Assembly (NCBI GenBank): GCA_009731375.1
Contig: BJOX01000251.1
Location: forward strand, 635,503-687,062
DNA length: 51,560 nt
Source: Paulinella micropora
Lineage: Eukaryota > Cercozoa > Imbricatea > Euglyphida
Direction of reading: 5' to 3'
How positions within the stretch are numbered: the stretch's first letter is position 1; each line of letters opens with the position of its first letter. Position numbers and translations under genes: made by a program. Below the pieces are notes generated by a model. The model searched no databases. It had not been told where the DNA came from and was given only the letters and a program-made list of their open reading frames with translations. Below, piece by piece: positions 37,188 to 49,226 of the stretch.

Positions 37188-38638
37188 CTATTCCTTTTTT
37201 ATAGGCAAGGGCCCTATACTAATGCGCTCATCTAATTGCTCCCCCTGGACTGCTTCAACCTCGTAAGGTTCCTGTTCAGTCTCTATCTTGGCCTCTACTT
37301 TATCCTCTGCCTCGCTGTCTACACTGTCTACATGCGGTGAAGTGGTGGGACTGTGTGGGAATGGTGCAACTAAAAGGTCAGTGGAACTGGGCTCAAAATT
37401 GTCTACCTGGCTAGTTCCTACGGCTATCGCGGTGTCTATGAGCCCCTGTGTTGTGCTTGTGTCATTTTCATCGTCGATTTCTGGCTGTGTGTCTATCTCC
37501 CCCTCAGTTGCATCTTGCCATACTACTTTAGGTTCAATTGACTCCCCTACCCTACTGAGATCAAAATGGACATTTCTGACTCCAGATAATACCTTCTGTC
37601 CGTCCCAAACTCTGTACAAATCTCGATGTATATCGTATCCAACTAACTTTACTAACTTACCGGGCATGGATCCTTTACCATTTACTTTTCCTACGTGCAT
37701 TACCCCCATGCACCCAATTGGTCGCAATTGGTGCAATGGCGGTGCCCGTTTGAACAGTAACTAATACGGGGACATGCCCTTATGCTGTCCTTTAGTTAAA
37801 GGCAAAATATTATATAACACAGTGGCTGTATGCTCCATTTCTGCCCAGAAGTTTGGCGGAAATCGAGCATGCTGCCTAAGTGCGCGAGCAGGCCCCCCCG
37901 TCACCCCATTCATTCTCTCAGCTCTCGCGTTGCCATCTTTATCTGCTGTGGCTGCATCTTTCCATATAATATCATTATATTTCTCACCAATCTCTCTTGG
38001 GGCAGTGAACTCCTGATCGCAAACTCTGACTTTAACTTTTATTTTCTGTCTGTCTCTCTATGAATGCTATCGCTTTATGTATACAAGATACGAACTCATT
38101 CTTGTGTCGCAAATAGAAATCTAATGCGTACCCCGAGAAATCATCCAGAACCGTAAATTTCTATCTTCTCCCCTCTCTGGACATTACTCTCCATGGGCCT
38201 TGTGTATCGCAGTGCAACATCTCTCCCACTCTCTCTGCTCTAGGCAAATGATTAGCGGCAAAACGAGGCAACACGCTAGCTTTAGCTATCATGCATGGCT
38301 CACTCTTCTCTCGCACTCTCCACTGTACCATCTCTACCTATTAACTTAATACCTATGGTGTCTGCAAATGCTTTGGTTCGCTCCCAACTTACATTTCCCG
38401 CCATGGCATGAACTATACTAACTGGCAGTGCTCTCACTCTCTTGACCTTAAATGGGTACTTTACAAACAAAACAGCATTATTTATTATTATATTAGATGA
38501 TTTATTGCTCACTTTACTCTCTCTTGCTGATGTTATGGTCCCTTTTGTGTCTGTGAGTGTGGGTTTTATGCTTGGGTTCTCCCACCCTGTTGCCCCGCCT
38601 CTCTCTCTCTTTCTGGCACTCCCTTTGGGATGAAACAA
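37188..38638 (-). pseudogene. Copia integrase, frameshifted
   Basis: Across several - frames I read EMLHCDTQGPW (first Asp), KFTVLDDFSGYALDFYL, VCDQEFTAPREIGEKYND (second Asp region) and GNARAERMNGV (catalytic Glu), then the C-terminal part GYDIHRDLYRVWDGQKVL and VRNVHFD. A stop (TAG) sits just before KFTVLDD. An acidic Ser/Thr/Asp linker follows (about 37590-37200) before RT. Confidence 0.75.
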
Positions 38639-41600
38639 CGATTGGGGTCTAGTCTACTATCTTTACTACCATCCCATCGATAAAGCAAAGCTTTCGTCAG
38701 TCTCCCCCTGACCAGGATGTCCTTTTCCTTCACCGTCAGTGCCTTCTTCAATATGAACATCTGTCCATTTTGATGGAGTACTGCCCGGTGGTGGAAATGG
38801 TCCATAGGCCCTGTGGGAGCAACGTTGATGGGCATGTGAGGGTCGTAGAAGGCTTTCTTACAAATTTTATGTATATTTCCCCCTCCATCTGTCCTCGACA
38901 CACACATCATCCCTGCCTCGTCTATCACTCCTGTTCCATTCCCTGTACTGAATGTAACTTTTGCGATCTTCTTCATATCTTTCATCATCGTTTCGTCATG
39001 ACAGACAAACTGTGTTGCCCCACTGTCTTGGTACACATGTTTACTTTTTGCTAGTCTACTGTGTGCCATGACAGTGGTGGTGTCAACATTTTTCTTTGAC
39101 TTTTTCTTCTTGTCTTTCTTCTTCTTCTTCTTCATCATCTTCTTTTTCTTTTTCTTCTTCGTCTGCTCTTCTTCTGACTCTGACCCAGAGGACTCTGAGG
39201 GCTCAGACGACATCATTTCTGGCACGTCGTCTGAGTCATCAGGATCGTAGTTTCTATCTGGCATGTCTGTCTGTATCTGTCCTTTCAACTCGTCCTGCAA
39301 ACTCGTGATCACTTCTCTCACCTGTCTATCCGACTGTGTAATCCTCTCTCTTGATGCTCCTGTGATCATCTCCTGAGGGACTGTCACCTCTACGAACTTA
39401 CCTGAAGGGTCTAATCTAACCTCTATCTCATCGTTCGTTGTAATAGGTGTGATTGGAGTGATTGGTGTGATTGGTGTGAACGGTGTGTGTTTGCTGTCGT
39501 TTTGAATGGAATAAGGACTGGGGCTGTTGCGTGTGTTGTGAGTCACTGTTACTAACTCTATGGCTCGCATCACATCCGTGAGGTATTCGCTTATCGTTCC
39601 TCCTACCTCAATCACCCTCCTCTCGTCCCATACTCCCCCTGATCTCTTGATCTCTCTTGCTATCTCTCCAACTGTGTGCATTCCTATGCTCGAGACTAGT
39701 CTGTGAGGTGAGATAAGCTCATGTTGTGTCTCTGAGGGTGTGGGTGAGGTAATACTTACCTTTTCCTCATCCACAGGGACGCTGAGAGCAGACCTTGTGC
39801 GCGGAGGCGAGTGTTGAGCAGACTGGGAAGTTTCCACGCCGGCACGACCGGTCTGTTGTGACAAACCTACAAGACTCCATGTAAGTGAGTTTAGTGTAGC
39901 TGAGGGGGTGGGATTACTAACCCAAGGCGGGGGATGGTAATTCCAATCCTCTCCTTCAGCTACACAGCGTAAACTTCCGAACATGTCAAGAAATTCTTTC
40001 GCAATTTCACGTAACTTTGCCTCGTTAGGACAGTTTACGACAGCTGGTGGTCTGTTGGCTGGCTCTTGTACTAAGTCGATAAAGGGATAGAATGCACTTT
40101 GGCCTGCATGGTATCTACAATAGTCGTCGTAGTACAATCTGTCAGCCATACGTTGTGGAGAACCGAACAAGTGACCACCCAACCGAACTTTGCACGGTTT
40201 TCCCCGAGATGTTTTCCCGAGGCATTGCTTAGTTCTTGCAATTCTTTCAGCTGGTTTGGTTTGTTTTGTTGGTTTGTTTGTTGCTGTTGTTGTTGTTGTT
40301 TGAGTCACTTTCTTCTTTGTGCTCTTCTTCGTCTGTTCGTCTAGTGGACGTGGAGTGTTGGGGTGTGATGGTGGTGCTACACCTATCTGCTTCCCTACCA
40401 ATGTTTTGGTGACACTCGCGTCTTTGTTTGTTGCCCGTTTGGTCTTGTTCTTGTTCTCTTTCTTTGTGGGTGGAGGCATGAGCAAAGACAGTACATTTGC
40501 ATTGTGCAAGTGAGGCAGTGAGATTGTTCTTGACAAACTAGATCTATCCACTCCAGCAATAGCTGTGCGTGACTTGTCTTCATTGTTGTGTGGCGATGTG
40601 AGTGGAGCAGGCAAAAGTATGACAGAGGATGGGGCTGGTGCATCACTCTCTTCATCACTTTCTTCATCTATCTCCCCACCACCATGCAACACAAACACTG
40701 TTCCTTCAAACAAGTCTGCATCTTCCTCTCCTTCCTCTTCCTCACCTACATCCTCCTGAACATCGCGTAAATCTAAGGCTATGTCATCGAGAACTGTAAT
40801 CCTTTCTTCCAACGGAATATTTTTCCCGCTTTCCTCACCTTGCGCCAAAACCATTGTTTTGGCTCTGGGACATTGAGCACGATTGTGTTTCTTACCTGTG
40901 CACCGGTTGCAAGGCAACTTCGGGCAAGTCGCACGCCAGTGGTCCTTCGCCCCGCACTTGTAGCAACCTAGCTTGTCTTCCTCACTCTCGCTCTCTTTTG
41001 AAACAAAAGTACCTTGAGCCGGTCTGCGAGTGAGGGTTGAGGTGTTTGGTTTGTGTGTTATCTGTCTAGTGTGGGTGCTCCGAGATTCCGGTCCTGCATT
41101 CAGACGGAAATTTTGCCACACTTGACGGATGACTCTCTCTACCTCACGGTGGTTCAATCGGTCCTCTCGACCGAGTTGGTAAACCATCGTGTCTAGCCCT
41201 GCAAATACCGTATGCTTCTTGAATTTCATCAACAAGAACGACGAGAAGAACTCATCCGGAATTTTCCCACCATAGTCCCTCTGAATACACTCTTCCAAGT
41301 ATCTATTTCTATCTAACCACAGCTCAATGTCCCCTCTTGGATATGAGGAGATGAACACGAGCATGCGTTTGATCATACCTGCAGCGTTGGCTCCTCCATA
41401 CCGGCGCTTGACAAGCACCATCATTCTTATAGGATTGCCATCAGTCACAGTCATACATAGTGCAATGAGGGTGGGATGCTTGAAGGCAACTGACACGTAA
41501 AGGCTTAGCTTGCGCATAGCCTTGGCGTGCTCCTTGCGTTCTTTCAGCTTGCGTCTCCTCGCTCTTCTCTCTTTCTTTGACCTGCTTCTTGCGTTAGGTC

Positions 41601-41697
41601 GTATTCGTGCATCTTGGCTCTCTTTTGCTTTCCAGGCCTCAGCCCGTAGATTTCTTACCCGTATCTGGGGATGGTGTTTTAGACTTTTGTTCTTCAC
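38566..41697 (-). CDS. Copia Gag-protease ORF
   Basis: The 1043-residue open frame starts after an apparent frameshift: the upstream frame contains DSVDREEQKSKTPS and stops near 41640, so the true Gag start is probably near 41930. It contains Gag, two CCHC zinc knuckles in tandem (CYKCGAKDHWRATC and CNRCTGKKHNRAQC, about 40860-40970), a long polar linker with Thr, Lys and acidic runs, and the copia protease with DSGATQFVCHD (about 39000). The GKALTVKEKD-like pre-integrase region ends the frame. The DSG catalytic motif is intact. Confidence 0.85.
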   Translation of the reverse strand: MKNKSLKHHPQIRVRNLRAEAWKAKESQDARIRPNARSRSKKERRARRRKLKERKEHAKAMRKLSLYVSVAFKHPTLIALCMTVTDGNPIRMMVLVKRRYGGANAAGMIKRMLVFISSYPRGDIELWLDRNRYLEECIQRDYGGKIPDEFFSSFLLMKFKKHTVFAGLDTMVYQLGREDRLNHREVERVIRQVWQNFRLNAGPESRSTHTRQITHKPNTSTLTRRPAQGTFVSKESESEEDKLGCYKCGAKDHWRATCPKLPCNRCTGKKHNRAQCPRAKTMVLAQGEESGKNIPLEERITVLDDIALDLRDVQEDVGEEEEGEEDADLFEGTVFVLHGGGEIDEESDEESDAPAPSSVILLPAPLTSPHNNEDKSRTAIAGVDRSSLSRTISLPHLHNANVLSLLMPPPTKKENKNKTKRATNKDASVTKTLVGKQIGVAPPSHPNTPRPLDEQTKKSTKKKVTQTTTTTATNKPTKQTKPAERIARTKQCLGKTSRGKPCKVRLGGHLFGSPQRMADRLYYDDYCRYHAGQSAFYPFIDLVQEPANRPPAVVNCPNEAKLREIAKEFLDMFGSLRCVAEGEDWNYHPPPWVSNPTPSATLNSLTWSLVGLSQQTGRAGVETSQSAQHSPPRTRSALSVPVDEEKVSITSPTPSETQHELISPHRLVSSIGMHTVGEIAREIKRSGGVWDERRVIEVGGTISEYLTDVMRAIELVTVTHNTRNSPSPYSIQNDSKHTPFTPITPITPITPITTNDEIEVRLDPSGKFVEVTVPQEMITGASRERITQSDRQVREVITSLQDELKGQIQTDMPDRNYDPDDSDDVPEMMSSEPSESSGSESEEEQTKKKKKKKMMKKKKKKDKKKKSKKNVDTTTVMAHSRLAKSKHVYQDSGATQFVCHDETMMKDMKKIAKVTFSTGNGTGVIDEAGMMCVSRTDGGGNIHKICKKAFYDPHMPINVAPTGPMDHFHHRAVLHQNGQMFILKKALTVKEKDILVRGRLTKALLYRWDGSKDSRLDPNRCFIPKGVPEREREAGQQGGRTQA

Positions 41698-41972
41698 GAT
41701 CTACTGAGTCACCATCGCTGGTGTCTGACTCCGTGCTGTACTGTTCATCAATACTAAAAGCTGACTCATCCCATGGGTATTTTTGTTCCGCTCTCTATGG
41801 GTGTTTAGCTATGAAACTGACTATGTCTCCTAGCTGTGAACTCTCAGAGGTTGCAACCATCTTGAACGTGAATTCCCAAGTTTGAAACCGATCTTCGAAG
41901 ACCTGTTCAAGCTCGGGAATGCTGCTCAGATGCGTTTTCTTGCCCGTCTTCTCGCGAGCAAGGCTCATTAAC

Positions 41973-42510
41973 CGACAGAGTACCAGTCCTTCCAAACCGG
42001 AAGGCTTACTAGACCACGGGCAATTGTTCTTGCCGGAATAAAAGGAGGTGTGCGCAGAGGGTGGGCAATGCCGTGAAGCACTTGACCACACTCTAGTCCC
42101 AATAACTAGTCAATACAAGCGTCCAAGTATTACTATTCCGTTATTAAATGTCAAGTGTTTTCAGTTCACTTATGCAGTGTTGTTACCTAATTCTGAATAC
42201 AAACAGTGCTGCTTGAGCACTAGAACTACGATCCCTATCCGTTCCATCTATTGCTATCCGTTCTATAATTGGTTGGTCTACATAAGTCCCGACGGAGACC
42301 AACCCTATTCTAGATAAATCAAGAAGGTCTGGAAAGGATGAATTGTAGATTGTGCAGCTGTAAGTTGCACATTCTTCCTGTACTTGTAAAGAAATATGGT
42401 AATATAAAGGCAAATGGCAAAGAGGGCCGGCAGAGAATACATTTACGTGAATTTGCCAGAAAGGACAAATCCGGTAACGGATATTCTCTAGTAACGGTAT
42501 TTCTCCGACG
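41973..42510 (-). repeat. Copia 5' LTR (right)
   Basis: Nearly identical to 33518-34055. On the - strand the internal sequence after it starts GTTAATGAGCCTTGCTCGCG; no standard initiator-Met primer site is apparent. Confidence 0.93.
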
Positions 42511-43654
42511 GAAGGACCGTTGGTTGTTATGGGTTCTACAAGAACTCAGAACGTCGTTATTAATTGCGGCACATCATTGCCCGATGCAGAGTCATCCAGG
42601 GGTGGAAAGGATGAACTGGTCTTTACGCAGAAGGTTTTGGTGGGATAACCTAGGAGAAAGGGTTAAGGAATTTGTGAAAGGTTGCCCTCACTGTCAGATG
42701 GCCAAGCTTCCGTATAAGCCGAACTTGGGACTCAAGGGTGAGTATGATATCACCTTGGACATTTTCGATACTTTGCATATTGATCATGTTGGTCCCTTCC
42801 CGGAGGCGGGAGCGGGAAAATTCAAATATCTGCTAACGGTGATTGATCGAACATCCAATTACGGATGTAACCGCGGAGGTTACAGCGGCGGCATTAATCG
42901 ATCAGGTGTTTGGCCGCATAGGGATCCCGAGAAGGATCATCTTGGACAGAGGTACAAGATTTGCGAATGAGGTCTCGCAAAGGATTGCCAACTTCTTTGG
43001 GTTTGATTGGCAGTATGTAACTGCTTTTAACCCAATGGCCAACGGTAAAATTGAGCGGGTGCATAGGACGCTAAAGGCAGCGTTGAAGACCTATTGCAAG
43101 AACAGTCAGCTCAATTGGATATACGTGGTGCCCATGTTTACTTCGCCGTTAATAATTTGGCTTCGGCGTCATTAGGCGGACATGCGCGGGGTGTGAGTCC
43201 GCGTCAGGTGGTATATGGGAGAGCGTTGAACACACCAACGGAGCTGTTGTTTCCACCCGACAGGTGGGAGCCGTGCGAGCTGTTGGGAGTTCGATTACGA
43301 GCCATTGCAGAAGCTCGTAGTGCGATCGAGAAGTGTCGGGAGACACTGAGAGAAATTCAGCGGGAACAGGAATTGGGCAAGTACTCTCATGTAGAGTATA
43401 AGGAAGGGGATACGGTCCTGTTGTATGTTCCAACAGTACCGAAGAGGGTATCGGTCAAGTTTTACAATAAGTGGCACGGGCCATTTAAGATTGTACGGCA
43501 GACAGGTGCGTACAATTATAAGATTGCGCCTACGGGGGCACGAGGAAGGGAGCAGATTGTTCATGTACGGCGATTGGCCAAGTTTAGTCCTTATTTGCTG
43601 GAGGACGAGAACGAGGAGCAATCGTTGAGACGCATTGCACCGGCATTCAGATAA
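42511..43654 (+). pseudogene. pol: Element 2 Pol, 3' part (integrase), frameshifted
   Basis: Pol resumes after the copia element: AAHHCPMQSHPGVER, CPHCQMAK (zinc region), HIDHVGPFPE (first Asp). Then a small deletion and frameshift near 42860 removes the stretch equivalent to VWIIPVK of element 1. LDRGTRFANEV (second Asp) and NGKIERVH (Glu) follow, another frameshift near 43120, then a GPF-type module (WHGPFKIVRQTG) and a TAA at 43652-43654. The frame continues open beyond this stop into the 3' ORF. Confidence 0.88.
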
Positions 43655-44375
43655 CCGCCAGCATTGCTTACGCGTAAGGAGCGTGAGGAGGCGCTGCGGA
43701 AGCAGCAAAAGGAAAGTAAAGTGGAAGCGAAGGATGCGGGTCGGGACGACAACGCATCATCGGATGTCAAGGATAAAAAGGATGTTATCCTTAAGCCGAC
43801 GGAAGCGGTACAGGGCCGTAAGGGTAAGAAACCGTGGATAGGCGGCAAAGATGTGACTAAGATCGAATGGCAGGTAGATAAATTCTATCTATGTCGACCG
43901 CATGAGGATACGGTTATGATAAGGATTTCGATCATTTCTTTTTAATGCAAGTTACGTATGTACAGCCCAAAACACGGGTACGAGCTGCATTGGGGTTGGC
44001 ACCAACAACACAGTTTTGGAGAAGTAACAGTGAGGTCGATCTCACGCTGGATAGGATCTTTGCACCAGTGTTTCGGGACGTGAAGGCTTGGAACAATGGG
44101 ATGCGTCCATCGAGAAAGACGACGCGGATTTCACTTGGACGGTGCAACTGATGCCGAGAGTAGTTCTGGATATGCCGTTTGATTTGACGGAGGAACGTAT
44201 GATTCCGCTTCGCGTATGGGACGAGGTCCAGAGTGCGTGCATATCATTTTTACTGGTGGGTGCACCGAAGTGTGATAAGGAAGTTGCGGTGAAAAAGAGG
44301 AGACCAAAACAGGCACCGCTCGTGGCAGAAGAGCACAAGGGTCGTGGAAGACCGCGGAAGCGAGCCAGAACGTGA
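43655..44375 (+). pseudogene. Element 2 homologue of the conserved 3' ORF
   Basis: The same frame as integrase after one TAA. It has a charged Lys/Glu-rich start (TRKEREEALRKQQKES), then EWQVDKFYLCRPHEDT, matching AWVKDAFYLMRPAEQH of element 1. Two frameshifts (near 43940 and 44090) follow, with TTQFWRS, MEQWDAS and WTVQLMPRVVLDMPFDL, and a basic tail ending PRKRART. This is the second example of the ORF, so it is part of the element family and not a chance frame. Confidence 0.7.
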
Positions 44376-44548
44376 TATTATGCGGATTGCAATGGAGTCT
44401 GATGTCGCTTACGGATCATCAGTTACTTTTTATTTTCGACGGAAGGGAAGATCAAGAGATAGCATATATATCCGATGCCAGTGGAAGGAAGAGCTGGAGC
44501 TCGGGTGCACGAGTTCTCACCGATGAGACTCGCACTGGACGTGGACCA

Positions 44549-44604
<56 letters not shown>
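44549..44604. repeat. ATT microsatellite
   Basis: Perfect ATT repeat immediately upstream of the SINE head. Together with 44873-44962 it brackets the SINE, so the SINE may have landed in an ATT tract or expanded from an earlier tail. Confidence 0.95.
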
Positions 44605-44977
<373 letters not shown>

Positions 44978-45087
44978 TTTATTTTTTTCGACAGCCGGAC
45001 TGCCTTATGCCATGTGTCGGTCGGTCGAGAGCGCCTTCGAATGAGGAGTCAGTCTTCGGCGTGGGGGTCGACCGCTTACGGCTTCCC

Positions 45088-45106
45088 CCCAAGGGGGAAA
45101 AGGGAT
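45088..45106 (+). other. Polypurine tract of element 2
   Basis: CCAAGGGGGAAAAGGGAT immediately precedes the 3' LTR start TGTCGG, as expected for plus-strand DNA priming. Confidence 0.8.
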
Positions 45107-45236
45107 TGTCGGCCGGCCCGCACAATACATAGTGGCATTGAGTGTCGTCCGGCTTGTCGTTACTTGACTCTTATGCTTGGTCTACCCCTCTCCCGTTGGG
45201 TGACGACTAAGTGTCAGAGTAGCACTTTCGGTTACA
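45107..45236 (+). repeat. 3' LTR of element 2 (130 bp)
   Basis: Starts TGTCGGCCGGCCCGCACAAT and ends TTCGGTTACA. Followed by the target duplication ACCC at 45237-45240. Confidence 0.88.
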
Positions 45237-46262
45237 ACCCCATACGGCCTTAAATCCTATGTTTTACACTTAACCGTTTACCGTAGTGGGAGAGATGATC
45301 AAGATGTATGTTACACCAAGTTGTAGCATCCTAATGGAATAATCTCCCATATTAATAGCGTTGACCCGATCCTTTTATTGCGATTGTAGTAACCGTTTAA
45401 AGTTATGGATTATTTTTATGGAAATTCCGTGAAATTTTGCAGTTTTTCCCGTGACTGGGAATTTATGGCTAAATAAGGGAAATTGCACTTATGGGGTGTC
45501 GTTTATGGTATGTTTTGGCATTTGTGCAGGTTACGGACGTAACGTGTCAGATGACCCGGTTATAGGGACACTCCGTTTTTAACGGTGGTTTTGTATTAAG
45601 ACCGGAGGTCTAACCCTTACGAGCTCAAAGGAAAAAGGGAATTTAATAAAAAGATTGAACACAACTGGTTCAGTACTAACCTCCACTTCTAAAGTAGAAA
45701 GGGAAGTCAGGAATGAACCCAAACAACAAGCCAAAGGGAAACCACCGTTAAAAACGGATTGTCCCTATGACCGGGTCATCTGACACGATGCGTTACGTCC
45801 GTAACCTGCACAAATGCCAAAACATACCATAAACGACACCCCATAAGTGCAATTTCCCTTATTTAGCCATAAATTCCCAGTCACGGGAAAAACTGCCAAA
45901 TTTCACGGAATTTCCATGAAAATAATCCATAACTTTAAACGGTTACTACAATCGCAATAAAAGGATCGGGTCAACGCTATTAATATGGGAGATTAATCCA
46001 TGAGGATGCTAACCTCTCCCACTCCGGTAAACGGTTAAGTGTAAAATATAGGATTTAAGGCCGTATGGGGTTTAAGCTTCCCAGCTTCCCTTCCATATCC
46101 CTTTATCCTAATACAACATTAAAACCGGAAGTATTGTTCCAAACAGGAAATGTAATAAGAATTCATGATAGAACATTTAATAACAAGGAATCACTTCCAC
46201 GAGTGAATTCCCGTAAGAACCAATAGCGTAAAAACGATGTAGTATACCGTGGATGTTACAGT
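45237..46262. repeat. Repeat R (right part) in a fold-back arrangement
   Basis: 45241-45590 is the continuation of repeat R. Its reverse complement is at about 45750-46085, with a loop of about 150 nt between them. The pair could form a hairpin with arms of about 340 nt. The inverted copy then runs on to 46262, ending in the complement of TGTAACATCCACGG, the LTR-like start of R. Confidence 0.85.
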
Positions 46263-46415
46263 TTCCCTTTGGCTTGTTGTTTGGGTTCATTCCTGACTTC
46301 CCTTTCTACTTTAGAAGTGGAGATTAGTACTGAACCAGTTGTGTTCAATCTGTTTATTAAATTCCCTTTTTCCTTTGAGCTCGTAAGGGTTAGACCTCTG
46401 GTCTTAATACATTGG
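45595..46415. repeat. Second inverted pair (segment B)
   Basis: The loop sequence 45595-45745 (from TTAAGACCGGAGGTCTAACC to CCAAAGGGAAAC) reappears inverted at about 46262-46413. It therefore lies next to repeat R in two different configurations, which requires more than one inversion or insertion. Confidence 0.8.
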
Positions 46416-46624
46416 AGTCCCTTTGCCTTTTAACGAACTCACAAGGATTTGGAATTGGAACGACGCACTCTCTGGGAACCAGCTCGGTCACTGTTGTTGA
46501 CTGTGTCTGGGTGAGGTGTAAGAAAAATCACTGAAATTTACCGAATTCAGCGCTTGTGTGTTTTTTACTAATTTGGCCGGAACATTGCAAAATGGTTTTC
46601 TTTTTGGCGACGTTTCTCAGACTA
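46416..46624. other. Short unique stretch, no gene
   Basis: No coding signal or repeat recognised. Confidence 0.5.
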
Positions 46625-46625
46625 G

Positions 46626-46657
<32 letters not shown>

Positions 46658-46687
46658 NNNNNNNNNNAAAAAAAAAAAAAAAAAAAA
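46625..46687. repeat. Poly-A runs around a 10-N gap
   Basis: Two A runs flank N 46658-46667, a placeholder-length gap. Confidence 0.9.
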
Positions 46688-46689
46688 GA

Positions 46690-47290
46690 CACAACCACTT
46701 GACGACGTTTCGGACGTATGCTTCCCCATCCGTGCGCCCTGTTTGAGGGGCTGCTTTGACAATCCCACTCAGAACCGCCATGAGTAGGGAGGCCAAGTCG
46801 GATTTGACCAAGGCTGTCAAGAGCTTTTGGGGTAGGTCAAGAATGGCGGTGTAGGCAACATTGTCCTCCCACATCCGTCTTGCCGCATCCTGGACTAAGT
46901 CCTCTACGACCCTTGAGTATGTCCCCACCCTGCCGCCACGGTGGCACAAATCGTCTTAGCATGTAATGGGGCATCTGTGTGGGCGTGAGCTTGCCTTCCC
47001 GAAGGAACTTTTCTGCTTTCGCCTCCCAATAAGGCCATTCTATGGCTAGCAATGTCTGTGACGGCCAGCTGCCCACAAGGTTATTGAGCAATTGTTTGAC
47101 ATCGGCGATTTTGAGGCTGACATTGCCCACATGGCTGTCCAGAGCCGCATAGGCCATCTGTAAGTCTTGACCAGCCTCCTGCGAGGAAATTGCCAACCGA
47201 CAATCAATTGAATACACACACGGCTGTCAATTGACCTCAAAATACTTCCGAGGTCAGGAAAGGCCCACGGTACCAAAAGCCACTGGGTCA
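46690..47290 (-). pseudogene. Gag-like coding fragment
   Basis: On the - strand, VPWAFPDLGSILRSIDSRV, a two-base shift, then YSIDCRLAISSQEAGQDLQ... to MLRRFVPPWRQGG, a further shift, and YSRVVEDLVQDAARRMWED to GEAYVRNVVKWLC. It is helix-rich with no known motif. Composition and setting among LTR repeats suggest a retrotransposon Gag piece; it could also be a host pseudogene or intron-containing exons. Confidence 0.4.
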
Positions 47291-47429
47291 GTCAATATTC
47301 CAGTTTATTCAGTATGGCCAGTGCTTACTTGGCAGACTACTTGTCCCTTGAGAAACAATGCAAATTCTGAGAACTAACGAGAATATTTCAAGTGGAAAAT
47401 GAGTTGTGTACCAGTTGGAGTTGTTCAAG
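47291..47429. other. Unique stretch, no gene
   Basis: Nothing recognised on either strand. Confidence 0.5.
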
Positions 47430-47885
47430 TCAGTCTGGGAAAAAATAAAGTAAAAAGGACGGAAGACTGCCACTTTACCTGGCGTAGCCTATGATGCCTA
47501 TTTTCAAGTTACCTATCATTATTCAATTTCTTATGACTGGGACCGGAAAAATCGGTCCAGGGAAATAAAGTGTAGATAAATGGGGGCGGAAGGCAATAGT
47601 TATTAATAACATTTCCTAAAAAGCTAACCGGTAAAGGAAACTTGAAATAAATTGATCTGTTAACGGCAGTCACAAAGTTGAAAACGTAACAACTTGTGAC
47701 TACAAATTATTAATATGACAGTTCAACTGATAAATAAACTGAAAAATGAAGTAACGGAACTAAAAATAGAAGTGTAAACTTGAAGTAAAACTTGACTTGA
47801 AGTATTATAAAATTTGAAGTATGCCACCGGCGGTTTAACACAATATTAATCATCAATTCGGTCCGATACGGTATTCATTCCGATA
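47430..47885 (-). repeat. Dispersed repeat S (copy 4, inverted)
   Basis: Contains the complement of ATCGGAATGAATACCGTA and GGACCGAATT at its right end, and CTAACCGGTAAAGG and TGACTGGGACCGG stretches that mirror 25740-25860. Confidence 0.75.
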
Positions 47886-48449
47886 CATCCGCAGGAGCTT
47901 AAGTCCCTCACGCCGGGAAGGCAGCCCGGACTACGGCGCCTCGCTGACTGGCTATGTTGGGCAAAGTCGAAATCGACCTGCTCTTCAGTAACAGCTCGCC
48001 GCGGCAAGGCCGATTCCATCCTTTTCATGCTGGCTTCATCGACCTTTGCTTCACCGGATGTTTTCAAGTTTCACGATTAACGTAAAACTAGCTATTGATA
48101 ATAGAGTTGAAAATAATATTTAGTAATAAAGTATTAATATCACTAATAAAACTTGTTAATGGCTTCACTAATTTTGTGCACGGCTCATTCCTATGAGTGG
48201 CAAGTGTTACTAAGTTAATAATTTTTCAACTCAAGTCAAGTCTGTGACCGGACCCGGGGCGTGACTACTACTACCACTACGTTCACTAATACAATAATAA
48301 TCACCACCCTCACCACCACTACATCTAAAATTATTTACTCCTACTACTACTTTTTTACGCGAGCACTTTACTGATAAAATACTTGCCATTCATGGAGCTG
48401 AGTGGGAAGACGGAGAGATAAAATGGAAGATTGAAAAAGAGGTTAAGCG

Positions 48450-48451
<2 letters not shown>
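47886..48451. other. Mixed sequence; short - frame only
   Basis: A - strand frame (48067-47846) reads SGEAKVDEASMKRMESALP with ordinary composition and then runs into repeat S. It might be an exon remnant but lacks support. The rest is AT-rich, with ACT-type repeats beginning near 48266. Confidence 0.45.
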
Positions 48452-48519
<68 letters not shown>

Positions 48520-48594
48520 GAGAGAGAAAGAGAGAGACAGAGACAGAGAGAGAGAGAGAGGACTACTGCTTACGGAGTACTACTACTACTACTA

Positions 48595-48627
<33 letters not shown>

Positions 48628-48645
48628 TTATTATTATTATTATTA

Positions 48646-48682
<37 letters not shown>

Positions 48683-48898
48683 TATTATTATTATTATTAT
48701 ACTACCACCACCACCACTACTACTTCTATTACTACTATTTACCACTACGACTGCTGCTGCTGCTACTACTACTACAACCACGGCCACAACTACCGTCTAC
48801 TTTTACCACCACCACTTCTATTACTACTATTTACTACTACTGCTACTACCATTACTACAATCACTATCACCACTCGTCTACTACTGCTACTACTACTG

Positions 48899-48957
<59 letters not shown>

Positions 48958-49052
48958 ACTAATACTACTATTACTATTACTACTATTACTACTATTACCA
49001 ACTACTATTACTAACTGCTACTACTGCTACTACTACTACTATACTGCTGCTG

Positions 49053-49122
<70 letters not shown>

Positions 49123-49193
49123 AGGGGTGGGGTAAGGAGGTCGGGGAGGGGGGGGCGGGGGTAAGGACGAGGAGGAGGAGAAGAGCAAGAAGA

Positions 49194-49226
<33 letters not shown>

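Larger units (their letters stand above)
33518..42510 (-). mobile_element. Ty1/copia retrotransposon nested in element 2 Pol
   Basis: Direct 538-bp LTRs (33518-34055 and 41973-42510) with only a handful of differences, roughly 1%. Internal order on the - strand is Gag, protease, integrase, RT, RNase H, diagnostic of copia. A purine tract (TTGAGGGGGAG on -) adjoins the 3' LTR at 34056. It interrupts element 2 between RNase H and the integrase zinc region. The LTR ends (CGACAGAG and CTCCGACG) form an imperfect inverted repeat and lack the usual TG...CA; no clear target duplication is seen. Reading frames are broken, so it is young but not intact. Confidence 0.92.
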
